Source: Rhodospirillum sp. UBA1311
Lineage (GTDB): Bacteria; Pseudomonadota; Alphaproteobacteria; Rhodospirillales; Rhodospirillaceae
NCBI GenBank assembly: GCA_002307145.1
Contig: DBTR01000067.1
Span: forward strand, 1,278-65,277
Length of the DNA stretch: 64,000 nt
Direction: 5' to 3'
Positions 1 to 7,390 of this stretch are shown in pieces. The translations under genes were made by a program, and so were the position numbers. Within the stretch, counting starts at the first letter, position 1. Every line of letters begins with the position of its first letter. The notes under the pieces are model-generated. The model made no database searches. It was given only the letters and a program-made list of their open reading frames with translations, and was not told the origin of the DNA.

Positions 1-555
1 GGTCGGCTCGTCGGCGATCAGCAAATCCGGATCGCACATCAACGCCATCGCGATCATCACCCGCTGCCGCAGGCCACCCGAGAGCTGGTGCGGATATTGC
101 CCCATCCGCCGCGCGGCGGCGCTGATCCCGACCTTTTCGAGGAGGGTCACGGCGCGCGCGTGGGCCTCCTCGCGGGAGACCTTGCGATGGCGCAGCAACG
201 GCTCGATCAATTGGTTGCCGATGGTATAGGCCGGGTTGAGCGAAGTCATCGGCTCCTGGAAGATCATCGCCATGCGGTCGCCGCGCAGATCGCTCATCTG
301 GCGTTCCGACATCTTCGTCAGGTCGATGCCGTCGAAGCTCATGGTAGCGGCGGTGCGCTTCAGTTTCGACGGCAACAGGTTCATCAGCGCGAGCGAGGTG
401 AGCGACTTGCCCGAACCGGATTCGCCGACGATGCAAAGGGTTTCGCCGCGCTCGACCTCGAAGGAGATGCCGCGTACGGCGTGCAGGGTGCGCCCGCCGA
501 GGGGAATGTCGATGGTGAGGTCGGCGACGGAAAGCAGCGGGGGGACAGCGGTCAA
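1..555 (-). CDS. Dipeptide/oligopeptide ABC transporter ATP-binding protein, partial
   Basis: This is the N-terminal part of an ABC ATPase of the DppD/OppD type; the gene runs off the left edge. The visible part holds a Walker A (GESGSGKS), a Q-loop region (FQEPMTSLNP), the LSGG signature and a Walker B (LLIADEPT), so all core nucleotide-binding elements except the distal histidine are seen. It would energise the two permeases encoded just upstream in the same operon. The start is a TTG whose last two bases begin the TGA stop of the preceding permease gene (TTGA overlap), implying translational coupling. The substrate (peptide, nickel or another small solute) cannot be told from the ATPase. 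Confidence 0.9.
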   Translation of the reverse strand, partial: MTAVPPLLSVADLTIDIPLGGRTLHAVRGISFEVERGETLCIVGESGSGKSLTSLALMNLLPSKLKRTAATMSFDGIDLTKMSERQMSDLRGDRMAMIFQEPMTSLNPAYTIGNQLIEPLLRHRKVSREEAHARAVTLLEKVGISAAARRMGQYPHQLSGGLRQRVMIAMALMCDPDLLIADEPT

Positions 556-1460
556 TTGCGATTCTCCGGAGCGGTCACGTCGCGCACGCCGTCGCCGAGG
601 AGGTTGATCGCCAGCACGAGCACCAGCAGCGCGACGCCGGGAATCACGATCACCCAGGGCTTGAAGAACATGTACTGCTTGCCCTCGGCGATCATCAGCC
701 CCCACGAGGGCTCGGGCGGCGGCACGCCGAGGCCAAGGAAGGACAGCGTCGCTTCGAGCAGGATGGCGTGCGCCATTTCCAGCGTCGCGACGACGATCAG
801 GGCATTGAGGATATTGGGCAGGATTTCCGAGACCACGATCCGCCAGGTGGACGCGCCGATGCACTGCGCGGCGGCGATGTACTCGGCGTGGCGGATCTGC
901 TGGGTCGCGACGCGGGTGACGACGGCGAAGCGGTCCCAGAGCAGGAAGCCCAGCACCAGGATCACGATCTTGAGCGACCCGCCGACCAGCGACGCCACCG
1001 CGAGCGCCACCAGCACCACCGGCATCGAGAGCCGGGTGGTGATCAAGTAGCTGATCGCGGCGTCGACCTTGCCGCCGAAGTATCCGGCGGCGACGCCGAG
1101 CGCGGTGCCGATCAGCCCCGAGATCAGCGCCGCAAGGCCGCCGATCATCAACGAAATTCGCGCGCCGTAGATCAACCGGCTCAAATAGTCGCGCCCGAGC
1201 TTGTCGGTGCCGAAGACGTGATCCCAACTGCCTTTCGCATCCCACACCGGTGGAATCAGGCGAAGGGAAACATCCTGCGCGTAGGGGTCGTGGGGGGCGA
1301 GCAGCGGCGCGAACAGCGCGAGCAGCACGATCGCGCCCAGCACCAGCGCGCCCGCCATGAACCCATGGTGGCCGAGAGCACGACGGCCCAGGCGCATCCA
1401 GGGCGAAACCCGGGGGAGTGCGGCGGTGAGCGGATCGACGACGGCGGAGGTTTCGGACAT
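552..1460 (-). CDS. ABC transporter permease, DppC/OppC family
   Basis: A 302-residue inner-membrane permease of the BPD_transp_1 type. It has an N-terminal extension before the first membrane helix and the family signature near FGTDKLGRDYLSRLIYGAR, where DppC/OppC/NikC proteins have GTDxxGRD. Several hydrophobic segments follow, and a typical EAA-loop region lies around EATLSFLGLGVPPPEPSWG. It starts 14 bases after the DppB-like permease and overlaps the ATPase start. It should pair with that permease to form the translocation channel. The family covers peptides, nickel, opines and some sugars, so substrate assignment rests on the binding protein and stays open. Confidence 0.93.
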   Translation of the reverse strand: MSETSAVVDPLTAALPRVSPWMRLGRRALGHHGFMAGALVLGAIVLLALFAPLLAPHDPYAQDVSLRLIPPVWDAKGSWDHVFGTDKLGRDYLSRLIYGARISLMIGGLAALISGLIGTALGVAAGYFGGKVDAAISYLITTRLSMPVVLVALAVASLVGGSLKIVILVLGFLLWDRFAVVTRVATQQIRHAEYIAAAQCIGASTWRIVVSEILPNILNALIVVATLEMAHAILLEATLSFLGLGVPPPEPSWGLMIAEGKQYMFFKPWVIVIPGVALLVLVLAINLLGDGVRDVTAPENRN

Positions 1461-1474
1461 TCGCGGACTCCGGG

Positions 1475-2392
1475 TCAGTTGCTGCGCATGCGCGGGTCGA
1501 GCGCGGCGTTGAGGAGGTCGGCGACCAGGGTGACGAAGATGTAGACCACCGAGAGCAGCAGCACGACCGCCTGCACCACCGGATAGTCGTTGCGCGAGAT
1601 CGCCTCCCAGGCGAGATGGCCGAGCCCATGCAAGGAGAAGATCGTCTCGATCACGATCGACCCGCCGAGCATGAAGCCGAGCTGCACCGCCGCGAGGCCG
1701 ACCACCGGGATCACCGCGTTCCGGAGCGCATGCTTGAACAGCACGGTGCCGGTACGCAGGCCCTTCGCCCGCGCGGTGCGGATGTAGTCGGAAGACAGCA
1801 CGTCGAGCATGCCGTTGCGGGTCAGGCGCATGATCGCGGGCATGGCGTAGGTGCCGAGCGCGATCACCGGCATGACGAAGTGCTGCCACGTGCCGGAGCC
1901 CGAAACCGGCAGCCAGCGGAGGTTGACGGCGAAAATCAGGATCAATGTCAGAGCGAACCAGAAACTGGGCATCGCCTGCCCGAACACCGAGATCGTCAGC
2001 GCCACCCGATCGACCCAGGTGTCGCGCTTGATCGCGGCGAGAACGCCCAAGGGAATCGCGATCAGGAGCGCGAAGCCGAGCGAGAGCCCGCCCAGCGTCA
2101 TCGTCACGCCCAAGCGTCCGGCGATCAACGTCGTCACCTGATCCTGGAAATAGAACGAGCGGCCGAAATCGAGGTACATCGCCTTCCACAGCCACTCGAC
2201 GAACTGGGTCGCGATCGGTTGGTCGAGGCCGAACTGCACGCGAATCTGCTCGATCTGCGCGGCGGATGACTCCGCCCCGGCGATCGCGGTGGCAAGATCG
2301 CCGGACAGATGGAGCAGGAAAAAGCTGAACACCGCGACGGTGAACGCCACGCAAAACGCGACGGCAACGCGCCTCAAGGCAAAGTTCAGCAT
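1475..2392 (-). CDS. ABC transporter permease, DppB/OppB family
   Basis: A 305-residue permease with the typical DppB architecture: a short N-terminus running straight into the first helix (AVAFCVAFTVAVFSFFLLHL), a periplasmic region with the VQFGLDQP motif, then five further hydrophobic segments. An EAA-like loop (SDYIRTARAKGLRTGTVLFKHALRNA) makes contact with the ATPase in this family. It lies between the binding protein (82 bases to ATG) and the second permease (14 bases). The length is normal for the family. Confidence 0.93.
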   Translation of the reverse strand: MLNFALRRVAVAFCVAFTVAVFSFFLLHLSGDLATAIAGAESSAAQIEQIRVQFGLDQPIATQFVEWLWKAMYLDFGRSFYFQDQVTTLIAGRLGVTMTLGGLSLGFALLIAIPLGVLAAIKRDTWVDRVALTISVFGQAMPSFWFALTLILIFAVNLRWLPVSGSGTWQHFVMPVIALGTYAMPAIMRLTRNGMLDVLSSDYIRTARAKGLRTGTVLFKHALRNAVIPVVGLAAVQLGFMLGGSIVIETIFSLHGLGHLAWEAISRNDYPVVQAVVLLLSVVYIFVTLVADLLNAALDPRMRSN

Positions 2393-2417
2393 GGCTACCC
2401 CTTCAAAGGAGAGGTCA

Positions 2418-2435
2418 CCCCGGATCGCTCCGGGG
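2418..2435 (-). terminator. Intercistronic hairpin after the binding-protein gene
   Basis: A perfect dyad, CCCCGGA-TCGC-TCCGGGG, sits in the 58-base gap between the binding-protein stop and the permease start. There is no U-run. It is more likely a 3' stabiliser or partial attenuator that keeps binding-protein mRNA in excess over permease mRNA, a common arrangement in ABC operons. Confidence 0.5.
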
Positions 2436-2450
2436 CGACGACACGGAGGG

Positions 2451-3971
2451 TCACTTCCACGAAGCGGCGTAGAAGCGCGGCAGTTCGTCGGGCTGGGCAG
2501 TGAAGTTCAGGTCCTTGGTGAAGGCGTAGTTAGCCGAATAGGAGAACAGCGGCAGGACGTAGGCCTTCTCCGAAATCCGCTTGAGCGCCTTGCCGTAGAA
2601 CTCCGCGCGCTTGGCGTCGTCGACGGTGGAATCCGCCTCCTTCAGCCAAGCGATCACGTCGGGATCCTTCGAACGGTCGTCGGGGCTGCCCTTGAAGTAG
2701 TTTCCGGTGAACGCCGAGGCGTCGTTGACCGAGTAGGAACCCCAGGTGTTCATCGTCATCGGCGACTTACCCGCGTACATCTCGTTGCGCATCGCCGGAT
2801 ACTTGAGGAAGTTGAGCTTGGCCTTGATCCCCACCGCCTGGAGATAGCCGATCATCGCCTCGGCGTAGTCGCGCTCGCGGTAGGCGTAGATCTCGGTCTC
2901 GAAGCCGTTGGGATAGCCCGCTTCCTTCAAGAGCGCCTTCGCCTTGGCGGGATCGTAGGAGTACTTCGCCACGGTGTCCTGCACGCACATCGTCTGGTCG
3001 ATGAAGCACGCCGCATCCATCACCCGGCTGCCGCCGCGCACGAGGTTGTCGACCATCGCCTTACGGTCGATCGCCATCGACACCGCTTTGCGCACCCGTT
3101 CGTCCTGGAACGGCTTGGTCGCGGGAACGTCGCTATGGAGCTCGAAGATGATGAAGGCGACGCGCATGGTTTCGGACGACAGCACCGCGACGTCGGGCAC
3201 CGCCTTCAGGCTGTCGGCCTGGTCCGACGGCACCCGCCAGATCCAGTCGATGCCGCCGGTCATCAACTCGGCGACGCGCGACTCACCGTCCGGAATCACC
3301 TTGAATTCGAGCTTGCCGATCTTCGGCTGCCCCTTCGGGCTGTCCTTCATGTAGGCGGGGTTCTTGACCATCTTGACGCCCTGCCCCGAAGTCGCCGCGA
3401 CCACCTTGTAGGGGCCGGTGCCGACCGGGGCCTTGGCGAAGCCTTCGAGACCGACCTTTTCGAAATAGGCCTTCGGATAAATCGGCACCGCCGCCGCAAG
3501 GTATTCCATCGCCGCCGGGAACGGCTCCTTCAGCTTGATCCGCACGGTGAAGTCGTCGACTTTCTCCGCGCCCGCCATCCATTCGACGTTCTGCTTGGTC
3601 ACCACCTTGGCGTCGGCCGACAACACGTAGTTGACGGTGAACACCACGTCGTCGGCGGTGAAGGCGCCGCCGTTGTGGAATTTCACGTCCTTGCGCAGGG
3701 CGAATTCCAGAGTCGTGGGGTCAACCCATTTCCATGCGGTCGCGAGCAGCGGCTGGTATTTGCCGGTGGCAAGGTCGCGCAGCACCAGTCCGTCCCAGAC
3801 GTGGTGGGAGAGGATCACGCCTTCGCGCATGTTGTTGTGGTAGGGGCTGATGTTTTCGAGGTCGCTGTCGGACGCATAAATCAGCGTGTCGTTGGCCTTG
3901 TTGGCGAGCGCCGCCGGGGAAAACGCCAAAGTCGCCGCGATCGCGGAGCAAAGAAGCGAGGTTTTGAGCAT
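2451..3971 (-). CDS. Periplasmic substrate-binding protein, family 5 (DppA/OppA-like)
   Basis: A 506-residue extracellular solute-binding protein. It begins with a Sec signal peptide (MLKTSLLCSAIAATLAFSPAALA, cleavage probably after ALA). The SBP_bac_5 fold follows, recognisable from VWDGLVLRD, FALRKDVKFHNGGAFTADDVVFT and the VRKAVSMAIDRKAMV segment. It is the first gene of the operon dppA-B-C-D and is transcribed away from the LysR regulator. Family 5 binds peptides, nickel chelates, opines, glutathione and other compounds. No cysteine at the signal cleavage site is seen, so it should be soluble in the periplasm rather than a lipoprotein. The substrate is unknown. Confidence 0.92.
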   Translation of the reverse strand: MLKTSLLCSAIAATLAFSPAALANKANDTLIYASDSDLENISPYHNNMREGVILSHHVWDGLVLRDLATGKYQPLLATAWKWVDPTTLEFALRKDVKFHNGGAFTADDVVFTVNYVLSADAKVVTKQNVEWMAGAEKVDDFTVRIKLKEPFPAAMEYLAAAVPIYPKAYFEKVGLEGFAKAPVGTGPYKVVAATSGQGVKMVKNPAYMKDSPKGQPKIGKLEFKVIPDGESRVAELMTGGIDWIWRVPSDQADSLKAVPDVAVLSSETMRVAFIIFELHSDVPATKPFQDERVRKAVSMAIDRKAMVDNLVRGGSRVMDAACFIDQTMCVQDTVAKYSYDPAKAKALLKEAGYPNGFETEIYAYRERDYAEAMIGYLQAVGIKAKLNFLKYPAMRNEMYAGKSPMTMNTWGSYSVNDASAFTGNYFKGSPDDRSKDPDVIAWLKEADSTVDDAKRAEFYGKALKRISEKAYVLPLFSYSANYAFTKDLNFTAQPDELPRFYAASWK

Positions 3972-4086
3972 GAAAGCCTGCCTGCGATAAGAGTGTGACG
4001 AAGGGCCTTCGACCCGTCGGGAGGGCGGGATTCGCCCACGATTTAGTCAACACACACGCACTGTCTCATTCTTGTGCAAATGGTGT

Positions 4087-4115
4087 TTGATGCCGACGCT
4101 GCGCACAAGTATAAT
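4087..4115 (+). promoter_or_regulatory. Sigma-70 type promoter for the LysR gene
   Basis: TTGATG (4087-4092), a 17-base spacer and a consensus TATAAT (4110-4115) lie 58 bases before the LysR start. A -10 this good is unusual in the GC-rich surroundings. The opposite strand of the same AT-rich stretch also reads TATACT and may serve the binding-protein operon, so the two promoters could overlap. Confidence 0.6.
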
Positions 4116-4129
4116 GTTGCGAAGCTATC

Positions 4130-4146
4130 CTTGCCGTTTCGGCAAG
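4130..4146. promoter_or_regulatory. Candidate LysR-type operator dyad
   Basis: A perfect 17-base palindrome, CTTGCCG-TTT-CGGCAAG, lies just downstream of the predicted -10 and 26 bases before the regulator's ATG. This is where an autoregulating LysR protein usually binds. LysR boxes are short interrupted dyads, which fits. Assignment to this regulator is inferred from position only. Confidence 0.4.
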
Positions 4147-4172
4147 CCTCGGAAATCGGGAGACGCCCCGGC

Positions 4173-5087
4173 ATGCAAAGCGCAGCGCTCAAGTATTTCC
4201 TCGAAGTCGCCCGGCTGGGCTCGATCGCCGAGGCTTCGCAGCGGCTCAACGTCGCCTCGTCGGCGATCAGCCGCCAGATCGCCAAGCTCGAAGCCGAGGT
4301 CGGCGTACCGCTGTTCGAGCGCCGCGCGCGGGGGATGAACCTCTCCTCGGCGGGCGAACTCCTGGCGGCGCACGCCAGGCGCACCCGCCTCGATTCCGAG
4401 CGGGTGCTGGCGGAGATCCATGGGTTGATGCAGTTGCGCTCGGGCACGGTGAAGATCGCGACCTCGGAGGGCTTCGCCATCGACCTGATGCCCGCCGCGA
4501 TCACCCAGTTTCGGGAAACCTACGCCGGCATCCGCTTCGACCTCGCGTCGGTTCCGCCTGCCGACGTCAGCCGTCGCGTCGCCGACGGCGATGCCGACAT
4601 CGGCATGACCTTCAGCCTCGCGCCGATCAAGGGGGTGCGAATCGAGCATTCCTGGCCCGCGCCGATTCTCGCGCTGATGCGCGCCGATCATCCGCTCGCG
4701 CACCGGGCGCGGCTGCGGCTTTCCGAAATCGCGACGTACGCGATCGCGATTCCCGAGCGCGACACCACGATCCGCCAGCTTCTCGACATCTGCCTCGCCT
4801 CGCAGGCGATTCCGATCGAGCCGGTCTTGACCAGCAATCACATGGGAGCGCTCAGGAATTTCAGCCGCTACGGCGGCGGGATTTCACTCACCAGCGCGCT
4901 TTCGGTGGCGCTGCGCCACCGTGAGGAGGGAATGGTGATCGTGCCGATCGAAGACGCGGGGATGCACGTGCGGCGGATGGAATTGCAGACCATGGCCGAA
5001 CGCACCCTGCCGCAGGCGGCGCGCGCCTTTCTCGACCACCTGAGCGGGGTGATCGCGGCGCTGATCGACCGTGCGCCCGGAGGCTAG
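4173..5087 (+). CDS. LysR-family transcriptional regulator
   Basis: A 304-residue LysR regulator. An N-terminal winged helix-turn-helix (about residues 3-62, SIAEASQRLNVASSAISRQIAKLE) is followed by a periplasmic-binding-protein-like effector domain. The ATG at 4173 is chosen because the HTH begins at once and a GGGAG lies upstream. An in-frame extension of 33 residues back to 4074 would cover the promoter and is rejected. It is divergent from the ABC operon, which it probably controls. Its stop overlaps the stop of the convergent hutP gene by four bases. Confidence 0.9.
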   Translation: MQSAALKYFLEVARLGSIAEASQRLNVASSAISRQIAKLEAEVGVPLFERRARGMNLSSAGELLAAHARRTRLDSERVLAEIHGLMQLRSGTVKIATSEGFAIDLMPAAITQFRETYAGIRFDLASVPPADVSRRVADGDADIGMTFSLAPIKGVRIEHSWPAPILALMRADHPLAHRARLRLSEIATYAIAIPERDTTIRQLLDICLASQAIPIEPVLTSNHMGALRNFSRYGGGISLTSALSVALRHREEGMVIVPIEDAGMHVRRMELQTMAERTLPQAARAFLDHLSGVIAALIDRAPGG

Positions 5088-5497
5088 ATGTGCATGATGC
5101 CGAAGCCGAAGCGCTCGTGATTGGTGGAGGGATGGAACGCGGATTCGCCGTAGGCGGCGATGCCGAGCCAGATGCCGTCCTGGACGATCGCGACTTTGAG
5201 CTTCAACTGGCTCTCGCCCGCGACCAGGGGGGTGATGCCGTGCATCGCCTCAAGCCCGGCGTGGATCACCGCGTGGACGTGCGCGGTCTTTTTCTCGATC
5301 ACGTTGCCGTGCAGCGCGGAGCCCACCAGGGTCTTGACGAAGTTCTTCTGGACGTAGCTGAGCGCACCCGAAACATAGGTCACCGCAACCTTGAGCGTGC
5401 CGGTGGTGAGGGCCTCGCGCACCGCTTTTTCGTCTTCGTCCGACGACATCGCGATCATCATCGCGACCTTGCCGATCCGGTTGCTGGGTGCCTGCAT
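5084..5497 (-). CDS. hutP: HutP-family RNA-binding regulator
   Basis: A 137-residue protein that resembles HutP, the antiterminator of the Bacillus histidine-utilisation operon. The central HAVIHAGLEAMHGIT segment matches the family's HALYHATMEALHGVT, and the C-terminus NHERFGFGIMHI matches HETFGVGINHI. From memory of the B. subtilis structure, the Mg2+ ligands His73, His77 and His138 correspond here to H75, H79 and H127, so metal binding looks intact. The ATG at 5497 follows a GGAGG. It is the last gene in the direction of the malonate decarboxylase operon, 337 bases past madM, with a terminator-like hairpin between. There are no hut genes in the window. I infer it controls the mad operon by binding RNA; the ligand replacing histidine is unknown. 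Confidence 0.8.
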   Translation of the reverse strand: MQAPSNRIGKVAMMIAMSSDEDEKAVREALTTGTLKVAVTYVSGALSYVQKNFVKTLVGSALHGNVIEKKTAHVHAVIHAGLEAMHGITPLVAGESQLKLKVAIVQDGIWLGIAAYGESAFHPSTNHERFGFGIMHI

Positions 5498-5655
5498 GTT
5501 TCCTCCGCTACGCTGAGCCGACGCACCGTGGATGTCCCGGGGCGATCCCCGAATGTCGCACCGAACGCGTGCGCTCGACACTCTTCTTTTACCGAAGCGC
5601 CGCACCGGCATCAAAAAAATCGGCCCCGCGAAACCACGGACCCGATCCATCGTCG

Positions 5656-5690
5656 TAAAAACCCGCGAAGTGTGCATCGCCACACGGGTT
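5656..5690 (-). terminator. Intrinsic terminator-like hairpin after madM, before hutP
   Basis: On the minus strand, AACCC-GTGTG, a GCGATG loop, then CACAC, a five-base bulge and GGGTT form a stem directly followed by further Ts (GGGTTTTTAC). This would end most mad transcripts before hutP. It is also the kind of site at which a HutP-type antiterminator could act. The bulge makes the stem imperfect. Confidence 0.5.
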
Positions 5691-5696
5691 AAGAAC

Positions 5697-5776
5697 CCAC
5701 CACGCCGAAGATTTGGGGGAATGCTCTGGGGAGACGGGGCTGGGTTGTCTCGCCAGGTAACTCTTCGGCGTGGTGG
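5697..5776. repeat. 15-bp perfect inverted repeat with 50-base loop
   Basis: CCACCACGCCGAAGA at 5697-5711 is exactly complementary to 5762-5776. The pair can form a long-range stem in the transcript between madM and hutP. It lies between the nested hairpin and the terminator-like hairpin, so alternative pairings could switch between them. Confidence 0.6.
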
Positions 5777-5778
5777 TT

Positions 5779-5820
5779 GCGAGCGCGCCGGGCCGGAAAA
5801 ATTCCGGCAGGCACGCTCGC
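5779..5820. repeat. Nested hairpin 15 bases past the madM stop
   Basis: An outer stem, GCGAGCG (5779-5785) with CGCTCGC (5814-5820), encloses an inner perfect stem GCCGGAA-AAA-TTCCGGC (5792-5808). It is not followed by a U-run on the minus strand, so it looks like an mRNA 3'-end stabiliser or protein-binding structure rather than a simple terminator. Confidence 0.5.
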
Positions 5821-5834
5821 AGATGGACGAATCG

Positions 5835-6608
5835 TCAGCCGACGATGGCCTTGACGATGACGAAGCAGATCGACGGCCCGACGAGGCAGCCGAAACCGGT
5901 GTAGAACGTCGCGGTCATCGCGCCGTAGGGCACGAGCTTCGGATTGGTGGCGGCCAGGCCGGCGGCGGTGCCGCTGGTGGTGCCCATCAGGCCGCCGTAG
6001 ACCGCGGCCGCGGCCGGGGTCGTCAGGCCGAACGGCTTGGCGAGCAACGGCGTCAGGATCATCACCGCGATCGACTTGACCACGCCCGCGGCCACCGACA
6101 GCGCGATGACTTCCGAGCTGGCGCCGAGCGCGGCGCCGGTCACCGGACCGACGATGAAGGTGGCGACGCCGCCGCCGATGGTGGTGAGCGAAACCGCATC
6201 GCGGTAGCCGAAGCCCCACGCAACGACGCCGCCGACGACGAACGACAGGAACACGCCGATCACCAGCGCGAGAACGCCGGCGAGGCCAGCCTTCTTCAGT
6301 TCCTCAAGCTTGATTCCGTAGGCGGTGGCGATGATGCAGAAGTCGCGCAGCATCGCGCCGCCCATCAGGCCGATGCCCGAGAAGAAGGTGACGTCGGCGA
6401 TGCCCTTCTTGCCGCCGGTGACTTCGCCGCCGACGTAAGCGAGGACCAAGCCGATGACGATCGCGATCGCGGAGCCGTGAATGCGGCCCTTGGTCAGGTA
6501 TTTGGAAGCGGAGTAAGAAATCCAGGTCAGGACGCCCACGATCACGAAAGCCGTGATGAGGCCATTCGGCTTGACCACTTTCATTACGCTATCAACAAGA
6601 AAGTCCAT
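5835..6608 (-). CDS. madM: Malonate transporter subunit MadM
   Basis: A 257-residue, very hydrophobic protein recognisable as MadM. With MadL it forms the two-component malonate carrier found next to malonate decarboxylase genes; in Malonomonas rubra this pair takes up malonate with sodium. About eight hydrophobic segments are visible, with glycine-rich stretches such as TTIGGGVATFIVGPVTGAALG. It starts 30 bases after madL in the same operon and supplies substrate to the decarboxylase. Length is as expected. Confidence 0.93.
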   Translation of the reverse strand: MDFLVDSVMKVVKPNGLITAFVIVGVLTWISYSASKYLTKGRIHGSAIAIVIGLVLAYVGGEVTGGKKGIADVTFFSGIGLMGGAMLRDFCIIATAYGIKLEELKKAGLAGVLALVIGVFLSFVVGGVVAWGFGYRDAVSLTTIGGGVATFIVGPVTGAALGASSEVIALSVAAGVVKSIAVMILTPLLAKPFGLTTPAAAAVYGGLMGTTSGTAAGLAATNPKLVPYGAMTATFYTGFGCLVGPSICFVIVKAIVG

Positions 6609-6638
6609 AATTTTTGACCCCCCGGTCAGGTTGGTGGA

Positions 6639-7025
6639 TTACGCCGTCTCTTCGTCGTCGAGTGGCAGGCTATTGTCTGCAAGCGCCGTGAGCGGACGAA
6701 TCAGCATGAAGCCGACGAACACCGCGGCAAGACCGCCGACGACGGCGATCCAGCCGCCCTTGAGAGCGGCGACGACGTTCTGCTGCGCAGCCATCGCGAT
6801 CACCACCGGGATATACATTGCGTTCCAGAACAGGATGCCGCTCTGGGCCAACTTCGAAAGCTGGTCCTTTTCGAGCAGGCGGCGGGTGACGAGAACCAGG
6901 AACAGCATGGCGAAGCCGACGCCGCCGACGTTCGCCGAAATTCCCATGAGCTTGCCGAGCATTTCGCCGAGCGTGTTCCCCACGATCGCGCACAGCCCCA
7001 TAATCATAAGTCCGTAGATGACCAT
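6639..7025 (-). CDS. madL: Malonate transporter subunit MadL
   Basis: A 128-residue membrane protein of the MadL family with four hydrophobic segments and an acidic C-terminal tail (LPLDDEETA). It begins MVIYGLMIMGLCAIVGNTLGE, typical for the family, and follows a clear AGGAG. It pairs with MadM encoded immediately downstream. Confidence 0.93.
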   Translation of the reverse strand: MVIYGLMIMGLCAIVGNTLGEMLGKLMGISANVGGVGFAMLFLVLVTRRLLEKDQLSKLAQSGILFWNAMYIPVVIAMAAQQNVVAALKGGWIAVVGGLAAVFVGFMLIRPLTALADNSLPLDDEETA

Positions 7026-7099
7026 TCCTCGAACTCCTTAAAAAGCCACGAGTTTGTGTGGCGCCCGGGGCGGCCCCTGCCGCCCCGGTACCGGTCGAT

Positions 7100-7309
7100 T
7101 TACTCGACCACCATGATCAGGGCGCCCGGCTTCAGGCGGGCACCGACTTCGGCGGAGATGGACACCACGGTGCCGTCGATCGGCGACGGCATCGGGTTCT
7201 TCATCTTCATCGCTTCGAGGACGCAGAGAACGTCGCCCTTCTTCACCGCCTGGCCGGCCGCGACCTTGATCGCATCGACGGTGCTGGGCATTTTGGCCTT
7301 GATTTCCAT
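7100..7309 (-). CDS. madF: Malonate decarboxylase biotin carrier protein
   Basis: A 69-residue biotinyl domain. The biotin attachment motif is VLEAMKMKNP with the acceptor lysine at residue 35, and the whole protein is little more than this one lipoyl/biotinyl fold. It carries CO2 as carboxybiotin from the MadC/MadD carboxyltransferase to the membrane decarboxylase MadB. The ATG at 7309 follows AAGGAG. A longer in-frame reading back to 7366 has no domain and is rejected. Its presence separates this system from the soluble, biotin-free Mdc enzyme of Klebsiella and Pseudomonas. Confidence 0.95.
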   Translation of the reverse strand: MEIKAKMPSTVDAIKVAAGQAVKKGDVLCVLEAMKMKNPMPSPIDGTVVSISAEVGARLKPGALIMVVE

Positions 7310-7390
7310 AGTCTTCTCCTTGGTTAGAGTGCCGCCGCGAAGGACCGGCGACACGGGGTAAAACACGAACCAAACGCGCGGCCGCGCATC

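Larger units (their letters stand above)
5498..5834 (-). other. 337-base structured gap between madM and hutP
   Basis: No convincing gene is seen here. In the direction of transcription from madM it holds, in order, a nested hairpin (5779-5820), a long 15-bp inverted repeat (5697-5776), a terminator-like hairpin with a U-run (5656-5690), and about 158 bases leading to the hutP ribosome binding site (GGAGG). An in-frame extension of hutP back to 5683 exists but would cover the terminator and lacks family similarity. Confidence 0.6.

Noticed and set aside
2289..3998. Long plus-strand reading frame (569 codons) opposite the binding-protein gene
   Set aside because: Low-complexity His/Arg/Asp-rich composition typical of the antisense of a GC-rich gene; the minus strand encodes a clear family-5 binding protein with signal peptide.
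5498..5683. N-terminal extension of hutP by 62 residues
   Set aside because: It crosses the terminator-like hairpin and lacks family similarity; a GGAGG precedes the ATG at 5497.
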